DNA from: Amycolatopsis palatopharyngis
Lineage (GTDB): Bacteria > Actinomycetota > Actinomycetes > Mycobacteriales > Pseudonocardiaceae
Assembly: GCF_003385185.1 (NCBI RefSeq)
Contig: NZ_PQHZ01000003.1
Location: forward strand, 174,698 to 238,697
Direction: 5' to 3'
DNA: 64,000 nucleotides
In this document: positions 7,861 to 15,561 of the stretch, in pieces
Numbering within the stretch: the first letter of the stretch is position 1
How the letters are laid out: every line of letters begins with the position of its first letter
Made by a program: the position numbers and the translations under genes
The notes under the pieces: model-generated
Databases searched by the model: none
Told to the model about the DNA's origin: nothing
What the model saw: only the letters and a program-made list of their open reading frames with translations

Positions 7861-8865
7861 TCAGCAAGAGGGGATTGCCTCCTGGCCTTCGTCCCGGGCC
7901 CGCAGGATCTGCGCGAGAATCGCGATCTCGTCGTACACGCGCCACTCCCGGACGATCTTTCCTTCCCGCAGCAGGAACTGGGAGGAGCCGAGTACCTGAA
8001 CGGGACAGTCGTTCACCGGCCCGTACGTCGGCGTTCCGCAGTACGTGCCCCGCAGCCACCACGTCAGCCCCACCCGCAGGCCGCCATGCGGCGCCGAGTA
8101 GTTGCTCACCACATCGCGAACCTCGATGGTGGCGTCGGGGAACGGCGCGAGAAGGTCGAGCAGGCTCTGCTGATACCCGGCCGGTCGGGTCAGTGTGCGG
8201 TGCCGTGAGGTGTGGCAGGTGACATCGCGTGCGACGAAGTCAGTAGTCAGGTCGAGTCTGCGCTGGTTCCACACCTCGTCGACAAGCCGCAGCACCTGTG
8301 CGCATTCGTCACGGTGCTGATCTGGCCGCACCCCCGAATCACCCTGATCGAGCAAGTCCGCGTCGAGTGGTGCGTGCGGTTCCCAGCCGGAGAAGGCCAG
8401 GCCACGCGCGACCTCGACCGGATCGAGTCCGAGCTGCTGGACGACCGCGTACTCGTCGCGCACCACCCATTCCTCCACCATGACGCCCTCGCGGTAGAGA
8501 CAGTTCGCGATGGTCCTCGAGGCGAAGTCCTTTCCGGTCGGCGGGCCGTAGGCCGAGATTCCGGTGTGCGTGCCAGAGCTGAAGACCCGATGGGAGCTGA
8601 GAAAGGCGTCGTCGCCTCGTTGCTCCCACACGACATCCTCGGCCTGTCCGATCCTGTCGGGAAAGGTGCTGATCTTCATCAGCGTGCCGCGTACCACCGG
8701 CTCCACACCGTGGACGGTGCCGTACGCACCGTGCACCACGGAGTCGGGCGCGTAGTTCTGCCTGATCAGGCCGATTCCACGCTGGACCCAGATCCGGTCG
8801 GTCCATTCGGTGATGAACTCCTCGGGATCGCGGTAGGGGGCGTAGGCGGACTCGGACAACGTCAT
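7861..8865 (-). CDS. Double SnoaL-like (NTF2-fold) protein B
   Basis: 334 residues with two tandem SnoaL-like domains (about 15-155 and 190-325). Each carries the EEW/REW box near its end (MVEEWVVRDEYAVVQQLG and IVREWRVYDEIAILAQIL). It resembles protein A (4303-5517) in the same order of motifs (PPTG, TIANCLYRE, EEW) but lacks the N-terminal low-complexity extension. I choose the ATG at 8865 because AGGGAGA precedes it; an in-frame ATG at 8886 has no clear ribosome site. The gene follows the solute-binding protein gene by 39 bp, so it is probably co-transcribed with the sugar importer and controlled by the LacI protein. The reaction is not known; hydrolase, isomerase and dehydratase roles all occur in this fold. 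Confidence 0.78.
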   Translation of the reverse strand: MTLSESAYAPYRDPEEFITEWTDRIWVQRGIGLIRQNYAPDSVVHGAYGTVHGVEPVVRGTLMKISTFPDRIGQAEDVVWEQRGDDAFLSSHRVFSSGTHTGISAYGPPTGKDFASRTIANCLYREGVMVEEWVVRDEYAVVQQLGLDPVEVARGLAFSGWEPHAPLDADLLDQGDSGVRPDQHRDECAQVLRLVDEVWNQRRLDLTTDFVARDVTCHTSRHRTLTRPAGYQQSLLDLLAPFPDATIEVRDVVSNYSAPHGGLRVGLTWWLRGTYCGTPTYGPVNDCPVQVLGSSQFLLREGKIVREWRVYDEIAILAQILRARDEGQEAIPSC

Positions 8866-8904
8866 CTGATTCTCCCTGTCACTCATGCGCACAACCGTTG
8901 CCCG

Positions 8905-10302
8905 CTAGCGTTCGAGTGCCCGGATGTTCGCCGCGGCCTCGTTCAGGGTGGCCCGTACCTCTGCGCCGTGCGCCATCTTGTTGATCGCGACCTCGAGCTC
9001 GTCCTGGATCTGCGGCCAGTCGATCGTCATGGGAATGGTTCGGCCGTTGCGCAGTGACGACTCCTGTAGCCGCGGCATCCCGAAATTGGCGTCATTGACC
9101 TGCTCGTCGAGCATGTTCTCGGTATGCACCACAACACTGGTGGCCGCGGCGGGATCGGACTTGTCCAGCGCGATCGCCCGTTCGACCGATGGATGAGACA
9201 GCCATTTCAGGTACTCCCAGGCCGGTCCCTGCTTCTTTGATGTGTTCAGGATGCCCATGAGCCAGGTGTAGCCGTAGGTGATGGTCGGTTTTCCCGCCCA
9301 GCCGGGAAGCGAAGCGACGCCTAGGTTGTTCGCGACCTCGGGGGAGGTCTTCTCCGGATCGGTGAAGTCGTCGATCTGCCACGACCAGGTCAGTACGGTG
9401 TCCGCGGCGTTCTGCTCGAAGGACTGCGTGGCGTCCGTCTCGTTCCAGTTCGCCGACTCTGGCGGCGAGTAGCCATCCCTGATCAGGGAGATGTACTTCT
9501 CTGTGGCCTCGACCGCCTCCGGGCTGGTGAAGGCGGGCGCGCCTTTCGCGTCGAAGACGTCGGCGCCGTTGCTCCACAGCATGGAGAGCCAGGTGTAGAG
9601 ATTCTGTCCGCTGCCTCGACCGTACTGCCCGGCCATCGGGTGCCGAGCTCCCGTGCGTTTCAGCTCAGCGAGCTGCGCGGAGTACTCGTCCCAGGTTTCC
9701 GGTGGTTGGAGGCCGAGTTCGGCGTAGCGGTCCTTCCGGTAGAAGAGGTTGTAGGAGAAACCACGGAACGGCAGACCGTAGACACTGCCCTCCTCGCCCG
9801 CGGCTGCTGCCTGCTGGAACGGCGGTGGATAGTCCGTTATGGATCGGCCGGCCTTGTTCAGTGCGCCATCCAGGCGCTGCAAGCCGATCTTGGCCGAGGC
9901 ACCGTAGGCGTCGGGCCAGGCGACGAGGTCGTAGGTACCGCCGCCGATGGCGCTTTCCGCCACGATCTTCTGCAGATACGAGTCGTAGGGAATGTTCGCC
10001 CACTCGACCGTGATGCCCGTGCGTGGCGTGAACTCGGTTCTTGTCCGCTCCCGCAGGGCCATGAACTGTGCCGTCGTGTTGCAACAGATCAGCAGTCGGA
10101 TGTGCGTGCCGTCGTGAGGTTTTCCCTGTACCAGTCCCAGGTCGTCCACCGGACCGCTCCGGATGGAGCTCTCCAGGTCCTCGGGCTCGAAGCCGCCGCC
10201 ACACGCTCCCGCTAGCATCGTCGCCGCCAGTGACAGGGCGATCATGATCGAGGAGCGTCGACGCCGGCGTCCGTGCGGTCCGGGCAATCCGATACGGCTC
10301 AT
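8905..10302 (-). CDS. ABC transporter solute-binding lipoprotein (sugar type, family 1)
   Basis: 465 residues. The N-terminus has a basic stretch (RRRRRSS), a hydrophobic segment and the lipobox LAGAC at about residues 31-35, so the mature protein is a lipoprotein on the outer face of the membrane. The body is a MalE-type bilobed binding protein: YDLVAWPDAYG, GLPFRGFSYNLFYRKD, WDEYSAQLAELK and the C-terminal PQIQDELEVAINKM motif of family 1 solute-binding proteins, which take sugars, polyols or oligosaccharides. Its ATG overlaps the upstream permease stop (ATGA), showing translational coupling. The tryptophan-rich middle (LYTWLSMLWSNG) is compatible with stacking on a sugar ring. The substrate is unknown. 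Confidence 0.9.
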   Translation of the reverse strand: MSRIGLPGPHGRRRRRSSIMIALSLAATMLAGACGGGFEPEDLESSIRSGPVDDLGLVQGKPHDGTHIRLLICCNTTAQFMALRERTRTEFTPRTGITVEWANIPYDSYLQKIVAESAIGGGTYDLVAWPDAYGASAKIGLQRLDGALNKAGRSITDYPPPFQQAAAAGEEGSVYGLPFRGFSYNLFYRKDRYAELGLQPPETWDEYSAQLAELKRTGARHPMAGQYGRGSGQNLYTWLSMLWSNGADVFDAKGAPAFTSPEAVEATEKYISLIRDGYSPPESANWNETDATQSFEQNAADTVLTWSWQIDDFTDPEKTSPEVANNLGVASLPGWAGKPTITYGYTWLMGILNTSKKQGPAWEYLKWLSHPSVERAIALDKSDPAAATSVVVHTENMLDEQVNDANFGMPRLQESSLRNGRTIPMTIDWPQIQDELEVAINKMAHGAEVRATLNEAAANIRALER

Positions 10303-11192
10303 TTGACGGCTCCCATCGTCATTCCCTGCGCGAAGTGCTTGCGTACCAGCAGGGCCAGGATCAGCATCGGCACCATGACGAGCAGGCCCGCTGCCGCCAT
10401 CTGGCCCCAGGCGACTCCTTCTGGCCGCACCAGTGTCATCAGTCCGACAGGAAGGGTGGAGGCCTCGGTCCTGGCGAGGAACGTCGGGAACAGGAACTCG
10501 TTCCAGGAGAGCAGGAACGAGAAGACCACGGACACGAAGATCCCCGGCGCCGCCAGCGGGGTGATCACTCGCCAGAGCAACGTCACCTGTGAGCAGCCGT
10601 CGAGCCGCGCGGCCTCCTCGATCTCGATGGGCAAACCGTCCACGAATCCCTTGAGCAACCAGGTGATGTAGGGAACGACAAGAGAAAGGTTCACGATGAT
10701 AAGTGCCGCGTGGGTGTCGATCATCCCGAGAGCGCGGAACAGGGTCAGGAACGGCAGGGCGATCGCGACACCCGGGATGAACTGGGTGGCCACGATGGCC
10801 AGCAGCAGGCCGCGGTGACCGGGAAACCGGTAGCGGGAGAAGGCGTAGGCGGCGAGCAGAGCCAGTGGAACCGAGATGAGCGTGGTGATGACACCTATCA
10901 CGATGCTGTTGAGGATCGGCCGGACCAGGTCGTTGTTGCCGCCCAGGATCTGGCCGAAGCTCTCGAGCGATGGGCTGAAGACAAGGGAGGTCGAGAAGAC
11001 CTCACCTTCCGGTTTGAAGGCGGTGACCGCCAGCCAGAGGATCGGAAACAGAATGAAGAACAGGATGGCCAGAGTGGACAGTGCCCGGAGTGCGCCGCCC
11101 AGAGTTCGTAGCGCACCGTGGTTCGGTGCTGATCGCGGTGCCGGTCGTCGTTCTGTGCCGGCCGGTGCCGGATGGGTCGCCAGTTCGGTCAC
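10299..11192 (-). CDS. ABC transporter permease, MalG type
   Basis: 297 residues with six predicted membrane helices and the EAA loop (EEAARLDGCSQVTLLWRVITPLAAPG) that docks the ATPase. It is the second inner-membrane half of a carbohydrate importer. The start is the GTG at 11192: it overlaps the stop of the first permease (GTGA) and is preceded by AGGAGGAGAA. A frame extending upstream is open but reads through the other permease gene and is not the real start. The proline-rich first 30 residues are cytoplasmic. No ATP-binding subunit is encoded in the operon, so it must use a shared MsiK/UgpC-type ATPase encoded elsewhere, as is common in actinobacteria. Confidence 0.9.
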   Translation of the reverse strand: MTELATHPAPAGTERRPAPRSAPNHGALRTLGGALRALSTLAILFFILFPILWLAVTAFKPEGEVFSTSLVFSPSLESFGQILGGNNDLVRPILNSIVIGVITTLISVPLALLAAYAFSRYRFPGHRGLLLAIVATQFIPGVAIALPFLTLFRALGMIDTHAALIIVNLSLVVPYITWLLKGFVDGLPIEIEEAARLDGCSQVTLLWRVITPLAAPGIFVSVVFSFLLSWNEFLFPTFLARTEASTLPVGLMTLVRPEGVAWGQMAAAGLLVMVPMLILALLVRKHFAQGMTMGAVK

Positions 11193-12109
11193 TTCTCCTC
11201 CTGCTTCGACATCGCGATCAGGTACGCCACCGCGAGCACCCCGAGTACGAGCACGATGAGCCACGACACGGCGGATGCGTATCCGATATCGAGAAAGTTG
11301 AATCCCTGGGCATAGGCGTAGAAGTTCATCGTTTCGGTGGCTCTGCCCGGACCGCCGCCGGTCGTGGTGACCACCTGGTCGAATACCTTCACCGAGAACA
11401 CGGCCTTCAGGAACACCACGATGAGAATCAGCGGGCGGAGTAGGGGAAAGGTGACTTTCCAGAACTCCTGCCACGGGTTCGCGCCGTCGACTCGGGCGGC
11501 CGCCCGAATCTCCGGAGAGATGGAGCCGAGTCCACCGAGGAACATCAGGGCGATCAGCGGTGCCCATCCCCAGACCTCCGTCAGCACTAGAACGAACAGT
11601 GCCCAGAAGGGGGAACCGAGCCAGTCGATGTCCTCTGTGAACGGAAAGATCGAGTTGATCATCCGGTCGTAGACGCCGTAGTCCGGGTTGAGCATGAAGC
11701 GCCAGGAGAAACCCTTGAGGGCGGGAGCGACCGCGAACGGCAGAATCAACAGGGCTTTCGTGAACGCGCTCAACCTGGTGGCCCGGTTCAGGATGAGGGC
11801 GATCCCGAGCCCGAGACCGACGGACAGGACCACGGAGAGAACGGTGAACTGCGCCGTGACGAGCACGCTGTTGAAGAAGGTTTCATCGCCGAAGGCTCTG
11901 CTGTACTGGTCGAGCCCCACGAACTCCTGTGGGCTCCGTGTCTCGTTGAGCCGCCAGTGCCGGAAGCTGTTGATCAGCGCGGAGATCAGTGGATAGACGG
12001 TGGTCAGGCCGATGGCCAGCAACGCGGGAGCTAGATGCAGGTACGGCACGCCGACGCGCTGCAGGGCGCCACGTCCGCGACTTTGACCCGTTTTCGCCGG
12101 GGCGGTCAT
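11189..12109 (-). CDS. ABC transporter permease, MalF type
   Basis: 306 residues, six predicted helices, with the EAA motif EIRAAARVDGANPWQEFWKV in the cytoplasmic loop. It forms the importer channel with the MalG-type partner. The N-terminal 15 residues are basic and cytoplasmic, followed by the first helix (LAPALLAIGLTTVYPLISALI). It is the first gene of the four-gene transporter operon (MalF, MalG, binding protein, double SnoaL protein B). A roughly 130-base untranslated leader is inferred from the promoter at 12243-12272. The ATG at 12109 is the natural start; the preceding GGGGGTGCTCCG provides a modest ribosome site. Regulation by the adjacent LacI protein is supported by an operator overlapping the promoter. 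Confidence 0.9.
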   Translation of the reverse strand: MTAPAKTGQSRGRGALQRVGVPYLHLAPALLAIGLTTVYPLISALINSFRHWRLNETRSPQEFVGLDQYSRAFGDETFFNSVLVTAQFTVLSVVLSVGLGLGIALILNRATRLSAFTKALLILPFAVAPALKGFSWRFMLNPDYGVYDRMINSIFPFTEDIDWLGSPFWALFVLVLTEVWGWAPLIALMFLGGLGSISPEIRAAARVDGANPWQEFWKVTFPLLRPLILIVVFLKAVFSVKVFDQVVTTTGGGPGRATETMNFYAYAQGFNFLDIGYASAVSWLIVLVLGVLAVAYLIAMSKQEEK

Positions 12110-12242
12110 CGGAGCACCCCCCGCGCGGCCGCGGCGGCAGACCCGAGGCGCTCGTCGCCCGCGTGGTGATTGGCTTCCGGTCGTCTCATCAGCACGATGG
12201 ACTCCTCCGTGACAGCTTGCGTCGACTGCGTGAATTTTCGGG

Positions 12243-12272
12243 AGTGTATGCGTATGTATGGCGGCGTCACAA
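12243..12272 (-). promoter_or_regulatory. Promoter and LacI operator of the transporter operon
   Basis: On the minus strand, -35 TTGTGA (12272-12267), an 18-bp spacer and -10 TACACT (12248-12243). The operator-like sequence TACATACGCATACA (12258-12245) fills the end of the spacer and overlaps the -10, so a bound repressor would block RNA polymerase. It matches the palindromic site at the cupin promoter at 10 of 14 positions. Confidence 0.5.
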
Positions 12273-12431
12273 GGGGGCCGGGCACTAGTTCGCGCTCTTC
12301 GCTGGCCGGATGCAGACGGGCGGAGGGCTCCAACTGCGGAAACAGGCTCGGTGCCCGTGCGGCCACGCTGTCGAAAGCCCGTATCCGGGACAGTACGGGT
12401 TGCGATCGAGTGGTTACCCGCGGCGATAGAA

Positions 12432-12441
12432 AATACGTATT
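12432..12441. promoter_or_regulatory. Distal LacI-type operator
   Basis: Perfect palindrome AATACGTATT. With flanks, the minus strand reads CTGAATACGTATTTTC, close to the TGCATACGTATAAA site before the cupin gene. It lies 14 bp beyond the regulator stop codon and 323 bp upstream of the permease start, a position suited to an auxiliary operator. Confidence 0.5.
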
Positions 12442-12454
12442 CAGGTGCGCTGCG

Positions 12455-13477
12455 CTACTGGCGCGCGGATACCGGTGCTGCGGTGGTGGCGCGGATGATG
12501 AGGCCAGGTTCGAGCACGATGCGCCGGGAGGCCTGTCCGTCCGGCCGCGGGCCGTTCGCGGCGATGCGTTCGACCAGCAGACGGGCCGCGGATGCCGCCA
12601 TCTCGCCCAGGTCATGACCAACCGTTGTGAGCTGGAAGCTTTCCCACGCCGACATGGGGATGTTGTCGAAGCCGATCACGCTCAGTTCGCCGGGGACGTC
12701 GATGCCGTGGCGCAACGCGGCATTCAAAGTTCCCATGGCCATGACGTCGTTGCCGCAGAACACGGCGGTGGGGCGAGGACGGGCGGCGAGAAGTTCCGTC
12801 AGGCCCTGGTAGCCGGTATCGAAGTCGAATGTGCCGTGCCGGGTCAGTTCGGCAGGCAGTCCGATTCCCGCGTCGGCGAGTGCGAGCCGGAAGCCCAGTT
12901 CGCGATCCCGGCCGGTCGTGGTGTTCTCCGGGCCGAAAAGGCCCGCGATGCGCCGATGCCCCAGTTCGACCAGATGCTGTGCCGCGAGCCTGCCGCCGAG
13001 GGTGTTGTCGACCGCCGCGGCGTCGCCCGTGGCGCCGCCGCTCTCGCGGTTGAGGAACACGAACGGCAGTCCTCTTCGGTCCAGGTCCGCGGGGAGGACG
13101 GAGCCGATCGTGCTGGTCAGCAGGACCACACCATCGATCGAGCCGTCGAGTAGCTGAGCCGAAGCCATCTGGGAGTCCGAGCGCTCGGTGAAGACGAGCA
13201 TCCGGTAACCGTGCTTCTCGAGTTCGTCGTGCAGGGGTCCGATGAGGTGTGGATAGAACGGGTTGGTGAGGTCGGTGACGACGATGCCGACCCGCTTGCT
13301 GCTCCTGGTGACCAGGCTGCGGCCGGCCTCGCTCGGTACATAGCCCAGCGCTGCGGCTGCCTCCTGCACCCTGTCCCTTGTGGCGGGGGAGACGCGGGGG
13401 TCGCCGCGCAGTGCGCGGGACACCGTCGGCTGGGAAACGCCGGCCAGTCGTGCCACGTCGTTGCTGGTGATCGGCAT
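12455..13477 (-). CDS. LacI family transcriptional regulator
   Basis: 340 residues. The N-terminal helix-turn-helix (residues 3-25, SNDVARLAGVSQPTVSRALRG) and hinge helix (GYVPSEAGRSLVTRSS) bind DNA; residues 60-335 form the periplasmic-binding-protein-like effector domain with the usual VGIVVTDLTNPFY, GVVLLTST and VIGFDNIPMSAW motifs. I start at the ATG at 13477, which gives the standard MPITSNDVARLAG opening; upstream in-frame sequence is not family-like. The gene lies between the transporter operon and the divergent cupin operon. Related ATACGTAT sites occur before all three units, so it likely represses both operons and itself until a sugar-like effector binds. Confidence 0.92.
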   Translation of the reverse strand: MPITSNDVARLAGVSQPTVSRALRGDPRVSPATRDRVQEAAAALGYVPSEAGRSLVTRSSKRVGIVVTDLTNPFYPHLIGPLHDELEKHGYRMLVFTERSDSQMASAQLLDGSIDGVVLLTSTIGSVLPADLDRRGLPFVFLNRESGGATGDAAAVDNTLGGRLAAQHLVELGHRRIAGLFGPENTTTGRDRELGFRLALADAGIGLPAELTRHGTFDFDTGYQGLTELLAARPRPTAVFCGNDVMAMGTLNAALRHGIDVPGELSVIGFDNIPMSAWESFQLTTVGHDLGEMAASAARLLVERIAANGPRPDGQASRRIVLEPGLIIRATTAAPVSARQ

Positions 13478-13505
13478 TCGGCCCCCGCTTGGTCGGCAGT
13501 GATCT

Positions 13506-13518
13506 GTGCATACGAATC
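13506..13518. promoter_or_regulatory. Operator in the lacI-type gene promoter
   Basis: TGTGCATACGAAT differs at one base from TGTGCATACGTAT in front of the cupin gene. It lies 29-41 bp upstream of the regulator start and overlaps a TACGAT hexamer that could be the minus-strand -10, consistent with autorepression. Confidence 0.5.
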
Positions 13519-13634
13519 GTAGCGCCCCTGCGGCGGCTCGCCCGTCCTGGTGGTTGTGTCGTGTCGCTCCGGAAGGCGTATCTGGATTGGACCCCATGTA
13601 GGACGCCGCTGGGCTCGGGGGAAGGGGGGAGTGC

Positions 13635-13678
13635 TTGACAGCCAGGGTCCCGCTCCGCGTATTGTGCATACGTATAAA
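13635..13678 (+). promoter_or_regulatory. Promoter and LacI operator of the cupin operon
   Basis: A perfect -35 TTGACA (13635-13640) is followed after 19 bp by TATTGT (13660-13665) as likely -10. The operator GTGCATACGTATAAA (13664-13678), with the palindrome ATACGTAT at 13668-13675, begins inside the -10 and covers the transcription start. The cupin ATG lies 26 bp further on, behind AGGAGAG. Confidence 0.6.
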
Positions 13679-13704
13679 TCGTGTCGATCGCAGTAGGAGA
13701 GCAC

Positions 13705-14844
13705 ATGACTGCAGACGTGGTGGTCACCGCCGAAGAACTCGGCCGTCGTACCGTCCGGCGCAGCGACTTCGTTTCCTGTAACCAGGCCTTCATCGACTGC
13801 CGGACGCCGGGGTCGGACAAGAAGGAGAACTACTCGATGATCGGCCGCGGCGTCTCGCAGAGCGCCGGGCAGGTGGTCAACCTCGAGGAGGAGCACGGGT
13901 TCAACATCGGTGCCGCAGCGATGCCGCACGGAGTCACGAACAACCTGCACCTGCATTTCACAGCCGAGGTCTTCCTCTGCTTCCGTGGGGAGTTCCTGCT
14001 CCGCTGGGGCGTCAACGGCGACGAGGGTGAACTCGTGTTGCGGGAGGGCGATATCGCCTCGCTGCCGAGCTGGATCTTCCGCGGCTTCACCAACATCGGA
14101 TCGGACGATGGCTGGTTGTTCACCGCACTCGGCATGGATGACACAGGAGGCATCATCTGGAGCCCCTCGGTGCTGGAGGAGGCGCGGGGGCACGGTTTGT
14201 ACCTGACCGCGGACAACCAGTTGATCGACACTGTCGCGGGAGACGAGCTTCCGGAGGACGACGCGCTGATCAGCCCCGTCTCCCCTGACCAGGTAGCCGC
14301 GCTGCGGAGTTACTCAGCCGAGGAGATGCGCAGGCGCGTTGTGACCACTGAGGACATTCCGTGGTCGCGTGATGCGTTTCTCGACAGGCATGTTCCCGGT
14401 GGGGGAGCCGAACTGGGGCCGGTGATCGGTTACGGCATGACCGAGCATCTCGGGCACGACCCGGCGATCTTCAACCCGCATGGACACAACCTCGCCTGGT
14501 TACGCGCCAGGCCCGGCGCCGGCGTACTCACCCATCGGCAGCCCGAGAAGCAGGTCCTGATGGTCAAGGACGGGGAGTGGGAGGTCACTCTCAACCGCAC
14601 CGACGAGGTCAGTGTCCGGCTGGGCCCGTGGGACATCCTGTCGGTGCCACCAAATGCCTGGCGCTCGATCCGGAACGTCTCGGACAGCACGGCGACCATG
14701 GTCGTGATCAACAGCGGCGACGGGCGGACACGCATCGAGTGGGACCCCGAGGTCGTCAAGGCAGCGGCTGACGCGGGCGATGCGGTGGACCACAACGGGT
14801 ATGTCGCTCCCCGCGCACTCGTTCCGAGGCCGCTCGCCGGATGA
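13705..14844 (+). CDS. Bicupin domain protein
   Basis: 379 residues with two cupin folds. The N-terminal one (about residues 70-150) has a metal-site-like HLHFTAEVFLCFRGEF followed by a GDIASLPSWIFRGFTN second motif. The C-terminal one (about 260-345) has THRQPEKQVLMVKDGEWEV and GPWDILSVPPNAWRSI but fewer metal ligands, so only the first domain may be catalytic. Bicupins include dioxygenases, isomerases and lyases; nothing here selects one. The ATG at 13705 follows AGGAGAG; an in-frame ATG/GTG further upstream would overlap the operator. It is the first gene of a five-gene operon, coupled to the hydrolase by an ATGA overlap. Confidence 0.8.
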   Translation: MTADVVVTAEELGRRTVRRSDFVSCNQAFIDCRTPGSDKKENYSMIGRGVSQSAGQVVNLEEEHGFNIGAAAMPHGVTNNLHLHFTAEVFLCFRGEFLLRWGVNGDEGELVLREGDIASLPSWIFRGFTNIGSDDGWLFTALGMDDTGGIIWSPSVLEEARGHGLYLTADNQLIDTVAGDELPEDDALISPVSPDQVAALRSYSAEEMRRRVVTTEDIPWSRDAFLDRHVPGGGAELGPVIGYGMTEHLGHDPAIFNPHGHNLAWLRARPGAGVLTHRQPEKQVLMVKDGEWEVTLNRTDEVSVRLGPWDILSVPPNAWRSIRNVSDSTATMVVINSGDGRTRIEWDPEVVKAAADAGDAVDHNGYVAPRALVPRPLAG

Positions 14845-15530
14845 GCACTCCGATCGTTCTCGTCCCCGGCATGTTGTGTGATCAACAGTTGTTCTCGGGT
14901 GTTCGCGAACGGCTCCGTGGGCGAGTACTGGATGCGCGGATCGACGCGACCAGCATCGGCGAGATGGCCGATCAGGTGCTGTCCGCGACCGACAGTGATT
15001 TCGTGTTGTGTGGTCTCAGCCTCGGCGCGATCGTCGGCTTCGAGGTGCTGCGCAGGGCACCGGAGCGGGTCGCGGGATTCTGCGCCGTATCGACCAATGC
15101 CGCCGCGCCGACCGAAACCCAGTTGGCCGCATGGCGGGACATGGGCGAACGAGTCCGATGTGGAGACTTCGCCGGAGTGGTCAGCGGGCAGCTCCTGCCC
15201 GCGATGTTCGCTTCGCCGGAACCGGGACGCGAACTGGAGCGGGAGTTCACCGGCATGGCCGATCGCCTCGGACCGGATGTGCTGTGCGACCAGTTGTCCG
15301 CGCAGGCGACCAGGGAGGACGCGACACGATGGCTGGGCGATGTCCGCTGTCCGACGCTGGTCCTCTGTGGAAGCCGCGACGCACTGTGCCCGCCCCGGTG
15401 GCACAGGGACCTCGCGGAAACGGTGCCGGGCGCGGTCCTGCGCATCCTGCCTGGTGCGGGACATCTGCTCCCGCTGGAACGCCCCGCACTCGTCGCCGAA
15501 CTGCTCAACGAATGGGATCCGGTCGCCTGA
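14841..15530 (+). CDS. Alpha/beta hydrolase
   Basis: 229 residues with the alpha/beta hydrolase fold. The nucleophile elbow is GLSLG with Ser60; Asp180 (CGSRDALCPP) and His208 (GAGHLLPLE) complete the triad. The oxyanion region is VLVPGMLCDQQLF at the start. It is short for the family, with a reduced cap domain, similar to esterases and thioesterases such as MenH/BioH-like proteins. The ATG overlaps the cupin stop (ATGA). In the operon it probably opens an ester or lactone formed by the dehydrogenases, which is an inference from context only. Confidence 0.87.
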   Translation: MSTPIVLVPGMLCDQQLFSGVRERLRGRVLDARIDATSIGEMADQVLSATDSDFVLCGLSLGAIVGFEVLRRAPERVAGFCAVSTNAAAPTETQLAAWRDMGERVRCGDFAGVVSGQLLPAMFASPEPGRELEREFTGMADRLGPDVLCDQLSAQATREDATRWLGDVRCPTLVLCGSRDALCPPRWHRDLAETVPGAVLRILPGAGHLLPLERPALVAELLNEWDPVA

Positions 15531-15561
15531 CCATGTCCCCGAAACGTGAAATGGGATTGCC

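Larger units (their letters stand above)
12110..12454. other. 345-bp regulatory region between lacI-type gene and transporter operon
   Basis: No coding sequence is evident. It holds the transporter promoter with an overlapping operator (12243-12272) and a distal operator (12432-12441) just after the regulator stop codon. The two operators lie about 185 bp apart, which would allow repression by looping if the regulator forms tetramers or bridges. The rest shows lower G+C (for example AATTTTCG at 12232-12239) than the flanking genes, as expected for a regulatory region. Confidence 0.6.
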
